11,354 bases of DNA from Hyphomicrobiales bacterium. GTDB taxonomy: Bacteria; Pseudomonadota; Alphaproteobacteria; Rhizobiales; SZUA-8. The notes under the pieces are model-generated. The model did no database searches, was not told the DNA's origin, and was given only the letters and a program-made list of their open reading frames with translations. This document shows, one piece after another, positions 6,869-11,354 of this stretch. Made by a program: the position numbers and the translations under genes. Numbering within the stretch: the stretch's first letter is position 1; every line of letters starts with the position of its first letter. Location of the stretch: assembly GCA_003232175.1 (NCBI GenBank), contig QILX01000240.1, forward strand, positions 1 to 11,354, read 5' to 3'.

Positions 6869-8102
6869 AAAACAAATTGCTGGTCACCCCGGCGCTGACC
6901 ATGCCAGCTCCGTCAAGGCGCTGGAGCAACGCGATGCCGAGGCCATGTTGCAAATGGCGCTCGACAGCACCACGCCGCCAGAGATGCTGGTTTTTCTATC
7001 TCAGGCCAAGGCACGCAATATTCGCGCCGCCGTCGCGGGGAATCCATCGGCTCCAGCTGCGATTGACCACACACTGGCAAATGATACGGACCCGCTGGTA
7101 CGTACCGCCCTGACCAGGCGATTTTCAGTTCAGATACCTGAACTGAGTAGCGCGGATGCTGAAAAGTTTGCCAACCGCGCTGAGAGCATTTTGCTCCAGC
7201 TGGCTGAAGATACAAATTTGGCCGTCCGTAGAATTCTCTCAGAAGAAGTCTGCCGCCTGGAGGGCATTTCAAAATCCGTCATCTTAAAGCTGGCACAAGA
7301 CATAGACGACCTTGTTGCAGTACCGGTCTGCCTGTTTTCACCGATTCTCAGCGACGAAGACCTGATCGATCTGGTGGCCTCAAAGGGGTCATCAGCGGCG
7401 CGAAAGGCCATCGCCAGCCGTGAAGGGCTCGGCACCGAGGTCAGCGACACTCTTGTCGACACCGGTGATATCGATGCCATTGGTGCCCTGTTGAACAACA
7501 AAACCGCCCACATACGCGAATCTACTCTTGATGCGATTGTTGAACAGGCAGAAGAAGTTAACTCGTGGCATGAGGCCCTGTGCGACCGTCCGGAAATCAC
7601 CTCTTCGCTGGCTTTGAAACTCGCAGCTTTTGTCGCAACGTCATTGATCGAGCAGCTCGCCGCCCGCCAGGATCTTGATGCCGACACGGTGGCACACCTT
7701 TCCAGGGCGGTAACCAAGGCCCTCGCCAATGATACCGCCAACACGGTCCCGGATGACACCATGGTCGATGTGCCAAGCGAGCAAGACATTTGCGCCGCCA
7801 TCGAAAAGCGCCGGGAATCCTTGTTGATCAGACTGATCGCCGCCCGCGCCCGGACCGGCAGCAGCGTCATCCGGCGCATATTCGCCGCGCGCGTTCCCAA
7901 AGCGATTATCGCGTTGGCATGGAAAACCGGCCTGACGATGAAAACCGCCGAAATGCTTCAGCGCTACCCCGGCACCATTGCCGACAAACGTATCATGAAA
8001 TGCGGTGAGGACGGCCACTTTCCGATGAATGAAACCGACATGGAGTGGCAGCTGGCAACCTATGGCCTGGGTTCACAAGACGATAACGAGACTCTGAGCT
8101 AA
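6858..8102 (+). CDS. DUF2336 domain protein
   Basis: The 414-residue soluble protein begins at the ATG at 6858, inside the end of the PAS-GAF gene (overlap ATGGCGGCTAA), which suggests coupled translation; AGGACG about 12 bp upstream is a weak binding site. An ATG at 6816 in the same frame lies deeper in the upstream gene and is less likely. The sequence is almost wholly alpha-helical, with HEAT-like repeated units: MLVFLSQAKARNIRAAVAGNP, DTDPLVRTALTRRF, LAEDTNLAVRRILSEEV and LAQDIDDLVAVPVCLFSP, followed by LSDEDLIDLV, the most recognisable part of DUF2336. The C-terminal third (IRRIFAARVPKAIIALAWKTGLTMKTAEMLQRY) is also typical. The family is found mainly in alphaproteobacteria and has no assigned function. 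The helical repeats and coupling to a sensor suggest a protein-binding partner in signalling; this is inference. Confidence 0.8.
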   Translation: MAAKKQIAGHPGADHASSVKALEQRDAEAMLQMALDSTTPPEMLVFLSQAKARNIRAAVAGNPSAPAAIDHTLANDTDPLVRTALTRRFSVQIPELSSADAEKFANRAESILLQLAEDTNLAVRRILSEEVCRLEGISKSVILKLAQDIDDLVAVPVCLFSPILSDEDLIDLVASKGSSAARKAIASREGLGTEVSDTLVDTGDIDAIGALLNNKTAHIRESTLDAIVEQAEEVNSWHEALCDRPEITSSLALKLAAFVATSLIEQLAARQDLDADTVAHLSRAVTKALANDTANTVPDDTMVDVPSEQDICAAIEKRRESLLIRLIAARARTGSSVIRRIFAARVPKAIIALAWKTGLTMKTAEMLQRYPGTIADKRIMKCGEDGHFPMNETDMEWQLATYGLGSQDDNETLS

Positions 8103-8239
8103 ACTTGTTCTCAAAGGCCGGTGCCAATTACCCACGCAAATACTCAGTTGCGGACCGGTGCCGTGGATTTAAAATATGCATTGGTGTTTTACGTCCTGTA
8201 CCTTGCCAGGCCTGACCCTGGGAATTAAACCCCTGTATC

Positions 8240-10048
8240 ATGGCCCCACCGCTGCTGACTCTCCAAAACATCCACCTTTCCTTTGGTGGCACACCATTGC
8301 TCGAAGGGGTCGATCTGACCGTGAGCGAGGGTGAACGATTGTGCCTTGTGGGGCGTAACGGCTCCGGCAAATCAACGATATTGAAGATCGCTGCAGGCCT
8401 AATCGAGGCTGATGACGGCACACGATTTCTCAAACCCGGTACCACATTGCGCTATCTGCCGCAGGAACCTGATCTTGAGGGCCACAATACAGTGCACGCT
8501 TACGTGACCGCCGGGCTGGCGCCAGGCGATGACCCCCACAGGGCCACAACCTTACTTGCCGCTCTGGGTCTCGACGGCGAACACGCGCTTGCTCATCTTT
8601 CGGGCGGCGAAGCCCGGCGGGCGGCGCTGGCGCGGGCAATGGCGCCCCGGCCCGATATTCTGATGCTGGACGAGCCTACCAACCACCTCGATATCGTCGC
8701 CATCGAATGGCTGGAGGCCGAGCTTGCCGCAACGCGCTCTGCCCTGGTGCTGATCAGCCATGACCGGCGATTTTTAGAAAACCTCACCCGCGCAACCTTG
8801 TGGATCGACCGGGGGCAAGCCCGGCGGCTGGCTTCGGGCTTTGGCAAATTCGAGGCCTGGCGCGACAAGGTGCTGGCCGAAGATGAGAACGACCGTCATA
8901 AGCTCGACCGCAAGATTGTCGCCGAGGAACACTGGGTGCGCTACGGCGTCACCGCCCGGCGCAAGCGCAACATGGGACGAATGCGGGCGCTGGCCGATTT
9001 GCGCGAAAAGCGCCGAGGCGCCACCAAGGCCACAGGTGTCGCCAAGCTGGCCGCCACCCAAAGCGAGGCATCCGGCAAGCTGGTGATCGAGGCCGAGGGC
9101 CTGGCCAAGTCCTATGACAGCCGGACTATCGTCACCGGGTTTTCCACCAAAATCCAGCGCGGCGACCGGGTTGGCATCGTCGGCCCCAACGGGGCGGGCA
9201 AGACAACGCTGATCAAACTTCTGACCGGTACCCTGGCAGCCGACCAAGGCCGGGTGCGGCTGGGCACAAAACTTGACATGGTAACCCTGGACCAGAGCCG
9301 CGAGAGCCTCGATGGCGCCACAACCTTAAGCGATGCGCTGACCGGCGGCGGCACCACGGTGAAGATCGGCGACACCGGCCGCCATGTCATCGGCTACATG
9401 AAGGATTTTTTATTCCTGCCCGAACAGGCGCGCACGCCCATTTCGCGATTGTCCGGCGGTGAGCGCGGTCGGCTGATGCTGGCCCGGGCCCTGGCTTCGC
9501 CCTCGAACCTGCTGGTGCTCGACGAGCCGACCAACGATCTTGATCTGGAAACCCTGGACTTGCTGCAAGAGCTTCTGGCGGACTATTCGGGCACCGTGCT
9601 GCTGGTCTCCCATGACCGCGACTTCATCGACCGGGTGGCGACGTCGGTCATTGCCTCGACTGGGGATGGGCGCTGGACCGAATACGCCGGTGGCTATTCC
9701 GACATGCTGCTTCAGCGGGGGCAGGTCCTGGCCGGTTCCGGGCCACGCCGAGATAAAAAATCAAAACCTGCCCGCCTCAAGCCAACCGCGCCCCGGACGC
9801 AAGCCCGCGCCAAGCTGTCCTTCAAGGACGCCCATGCTCTGAAAACCCTGCCCGCGCTGATGGCCGCTCTGGAAACCGAGATAAAATCCCTCAACATCAA
9901 ACTAGCCGACCCGGACTTTTACCGCCGCAACCCTGAAGATTTTGCCGCGACCGGCGCCCGGCTCGATGCCGCGCAAGGCGAGCTGGCCGCCAGCGAAGAT
10001 CAATGGCTTGACCTGGAGATGAAACGCGAGGCCATCAATTCTGGATGA
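8240..10048 (+). CDS. uup: ABC-F family ATPase Uup
   Basis: The 602-residue protein has two ABC ATPase domains in one chain and no membrane part, which defines the ABC-F class; these act on ribosomes or nucleic acids rather than in transport. Domain 1 has Walker A GRNGSGKST (38-46), signature LSGGEARR (120-127) and Walker B LMLDEPTNHLD with catalytic Glu145. Domain 2 has GPNGAGKTT (315-323), LSGGERGR (404-411) and LLVLDEPTNDLD with Glu429. The linker at about 205-280 is charged and helical (RKIVAEEHWVRYGVTARRKR), as in the family. A C-terminal extension (about 500-602) is basic, then coiled-coil, with DPDFYRRNPEDF; this Uup-type tail, linked to DNA or branched-structure binding in known Uup proteins, separates it from EttA. 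No clear ribosome binding site precedes the ATG. The 137 bp upstream hold only weak short hairpins, one with CCAGG/CCTGG arms near 8204-8220. It appears to be transcribed alone. Confidence 0.93.
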   Translation: MAPPLLTLQNIHLSFGGTPLLEGVDLTVSEGERLCLVGRNGSGKSTILKIAAGLIEADDGTRFLKPGTTLRYLPQEPDLEGHNTVHAYVTAGLAPGDDPHRATTLLAALGLDGEHALAHLSGGEARRAALARAMAPRPDILMLDEPTNHLDIVAIEWLEAELAATRSALVLISHDRRFLENLTRATLWIDRGQARRLASGFGKFEAWRDKVLAEDENDRHKLDRKIVAEEHWVRYGVTARRKRNMGRMRALADLREKRRGATKATGVAKLAATQSEASGKLVIEAEGLAKSYDSRTIVTGFSTKIQRGDRVGIVGPNGAGKTTLIKLLTGTLAADQGRVRLGTKLDMVTLDQSRESLDGATTLSDALTGGGTTVKIGDTGRHVIGYMKDFLFLPEQARTPISRLSGGERGRLMLARALASPSNLLVLDEPTNDLDLETLDLLQELLADYSGTVLLVSHDRDFIDRVATSVIASTGDGRWTEYAGGYSDMLLQRGQVLAGSGPRRDKKSKPARLKPTAPRTQARAKLSFKDAHALKTLPALMAALETEIKSLNIKLADPDFYRRNPEDFAATGARLDAAQGELAASEDQWLDLEMKREAINSG

Positions 10049-10103
10049 CCATAATACCGGCGACAAGGGACAATAGTTACGTTTTTGAATGTTGGAGATT
10101 TGA

Positions 10104-10877
10104 ATGCCGAAATTTTCCGCCAATATTTCGATGATGTTTACCGAAAAGCCTTTCCTGGACCGCATTGCCGCAGCGGCGGCGGCGGGCTTTGATGCGGTTG
10201 AGGCGCAGTTTCCCTATGAAGCTCCCGCTGAGGCCATTGCAGAACGGCTTGCACAGAGCAAAACCGTCCTTGACCTTGTCAACCTGCCTCCTGGCGAACT
10301 TGCCGCCGGCGACCGGGGGTTGGCGGTGCTCCCCGAACGGCGCGCGGAATTTGAAGCCGCCGTCGCCACCGCCCTTGAATATGCCGATAAAACAGATACA
10401 AAAAAACTTCACCTGATGGCCGGCATCGCCAGTCCGGACGATAGCGCCGCCCGCACCGCCCTTTTATCGGCCATCGCCTATGCCGCCGGCGCCGCCGGAC
10501 CAGACCGGACTATCTTGCTCGAACCCCTCAATGGCCGCGATGTGCCGGGGTATTTTCTCAAAGACTATGATCAGGCCGCCACCATAATCGCCGATTTGGC
10601 CCTACCGAACGTAAAGCTCCAGTTTGATTTTTATCACCGCCAGATCATCGCCGGAGACGTCATGAAAGCTTTTGTTCAGTACCAACCCATCATTGGCCAT
10701 GTGCAGATTGCCGGAGTGCCGGACCGGGGCGAGCCGGACCGCGGCGAACTTGCATACACCCGTATTTTCGACATGCTCGACGATTTAAAGCATGACGGGT
10801 TTGTTGGCGCCGAATATGCTCCGCGCGGGCGCACCGAAGACGGTCTGGGCTGGTTTCAGCCATATAAAAACCGCTGA
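10104..10877 (+). CDS. hyi: Hydroxypyruvate isomerase family protein
   Basis: This 257-residue TIM-barrel protein is of the AP-endonuclease-2-like isomerase family that includes hydroxypyruvate isomerase (hydroxypyruvate to tartronate semialdehyde, in glyoxylate metabolism) and 2-oxo-tetronate isomerase. Marks of the family are FSANISMMFTEKPFLDRI at the N-terminus, the GFDAVEAQFPY strand, ILLEPLNGRDVPGYFL with Glu140, LQFDFYHRQI with Asp175, GHVQIAGVPDRGEPDRGE with Gln201, and VGAEYAPRG with Glu237. These match the expected metal-binding and catalytic acids. GGAG lies 8 bp before the ATG. The gene for an SMP-30/gluconolactonase-family protein starts 17 bp downstream, so both probably belong to one sugar-acid pathway. 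Sequence alone does not separate the two known activities. Confidence 0.87.
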   Translation: MPKFSANISMMFTEKPFLDRIAAAAAAGFDAVEAQFPYEAPAEAIAERLAQSKTVLDLVNLPPGELAAGDRGLAVLPERRAEFEAAVATALEYADKTDTKKLHLMAGIASPDDSAARTALLSAIAYAAGAAGPDRTILLEPLNGRDVPGYFLKDYDQAATIIADLALPNVKLQFDFYHRQIIAGDVMKAFVQYQPIIGHVQIAGVPDRGEPDRGELAYTRIFDMLDDLKHDGFVGAEYAPRGRTEDGLGWFQPYKNR

Positions 10878-10894
10878 AAATGGGAGGCTATTTC

Positions 10895-11354
10895 ATGTCC
10901 GAGCACTACGAGATCATCGATGAGCGCTTTGCCAGGCTGGTCAACGGCAACGCCCATGTCGACAAGTTGGCGACTGGCTGCCGCTGGGCCGAGGGGCCGG
11001 CATATTTCGCCGCCGGGCGCTATCTGCTCTGGTCCGACATCCCCAATGACCGCATGATGCGCTGGGAGGTATCGGTTTTCCGCCAGCCGGCATGGAATTC
11101 CAATGGCTTGACCATGGACCGCGAAGGCCGGCTGGTGGCTTGCGAGCATCGCGGGCGCTGTATCTCGCGCACCGGCTTTGATGGCTCCCGCAAGGTTCTG
11201 GTCTCTGAATTCGAGGGCAAGCGCTTCAACTCCCCCAACGATCTGGTGGTCAAATCCGACGGCACCATCTGGTTCACCGACCCGACCTATGGCATCGACA
11301 GCCACTATGAGGGCGACAAGTCGGACCCCGAGGTCGAAGGATCCTACGTCTATC
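10895..11354 (+). CDS. SMP-30/gluconolactonase/LRE family protein (N-terminal part)
   Basis: The first 153 codons of a six-bladed beta-propeller lactonase run off the window end. The start ATG at 10895 has GGGAGG 8 bp upstream. Family motifs are CRWAEGPAYF with the metal-binding Glu33, YLLWSDIPNDRMMRW, RLVACEH, GKRFNSPNDLVV with the conserved Asn115, and DGTIWFTDPTYGI. Such enzymes hydrolyse sugar lactones using a divalent metal; the specific substrate is unknown. The lack of a signal peptide suggests a cytosolic enzyme. Between RMMRWE and VSVFRQP about five residues seem to be missing compared with my memory of relatives (normally a 'DETDGS'-like turn); the frame is kept. The close spacing after hyi suggests an operon. 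Confidence 0.85.
   Translation, partial: MSEHYEIIDERFARLVNGNAHVDKLATGCRWAEGPAYFAAGRYLLWSDIPNDRMMRWEVSVFRQPAWNSNGLTMDREGRLVACEHRGRCISRTGFDGSRKVLVSEFEGKRFNSPNDLVVKSDGTIWFTDPTYGIDSHYEGDKSDPEVEGSYVY

Noticed and set aside
7130..7900. 256-codon open frame on the - strand opposite the DUF2336 gene
   Set aside because: Ser/Arg/Ala-rich shadow with no domain signal, while the + strand gives a clear DUF2336 protein.
8103..8239. tRNA or small RNA in the gap before uup
   Set aside because: Only a CGCAA/TTGCG hairpin at 8135-8152, a repeated CCGGTGCC and a CCAGG/CCTGG stem are visible; no cloverleaf or T-loop sequence is present.
10711..10755. Tandem duplication PDRGE-PDRGE in the hyi product
   Set aside because: A VPxRxEPDxGE-type motif is normal in the hydroxypyruvate isomerase family, so the resemblance is part of the fold and not a new duplication.

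Overview
The window reads as a piece of an alphaproteobacterial chromosome. The base composition is GC-rich. The block of HAD pyrimidine 5'-nucleotidase, dapD, dapE and truA is a known alphaproteobacterial neighbourhood. DUF2336 and DUF1036 are also families found mainly in that class. A Rhodospirillales-like lineage is my best guess, but nothing here fixes the genus. No phage, transposase, CRISPR array, tRNA or rRNA was found.

Left part (1-2209, + strand). The first 49 bases are the last codons of an upstream gene, probably argB. Next comes a secreted protein with two DUF1036 domains around a peptidoglycan-binding domain, split by a one-base frameshift in a run of five G. A roughly 145-bp nested inverted repeat follows. 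After it lies truA (tRNA pseudouridine 38-40 synthase), split mid-gene by what looks like a short deletion of about 13 bp. Two damaged genes around a palindromic repeat, at a place where gene order departs from the usual one, make this the oddest part of the window.

Middle part (2060-5454, - strand). A compact four-gene set reads leftward: pyrimidine 5'-nucleotidase (HAD), dapD, dapE and a five-helix membrane protein. DapD and DapE carry out two steps of the succinylase branch of diaminopimelate/lysine synthesis. DapE is separated from DapD by 18 bp and from the membrane protein by 9 bp. The 3' end of the membrane protein gene overlaps the open frame of truA tail to tail.

Right part (5573-11354, + strand). 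A soluble PAS-PAS-GAF sensor protein with no recognisable output domain overlaps by 11 bp a DUF2336 protein built of alpha-helical repeats; this pair is probably one signalling unit. Then come a full-length Uup-type ABC-F ATPase, a hydroxypyruvate isomerase-family TIM barrel (hyi) and the first 153 codons of an SMP-30/gluconolactonase-family protein. The last two are 17 bp apart and probably form a small sugar-acid or glyoxylate-related operon that continues beyond the window.

No gene set here qualifies as a clearly new system. The best leads are the sensor/DUF2336 pair, the nested palindrome, the two broken reading frames, and the inverted repeats in the two 5' leaders.
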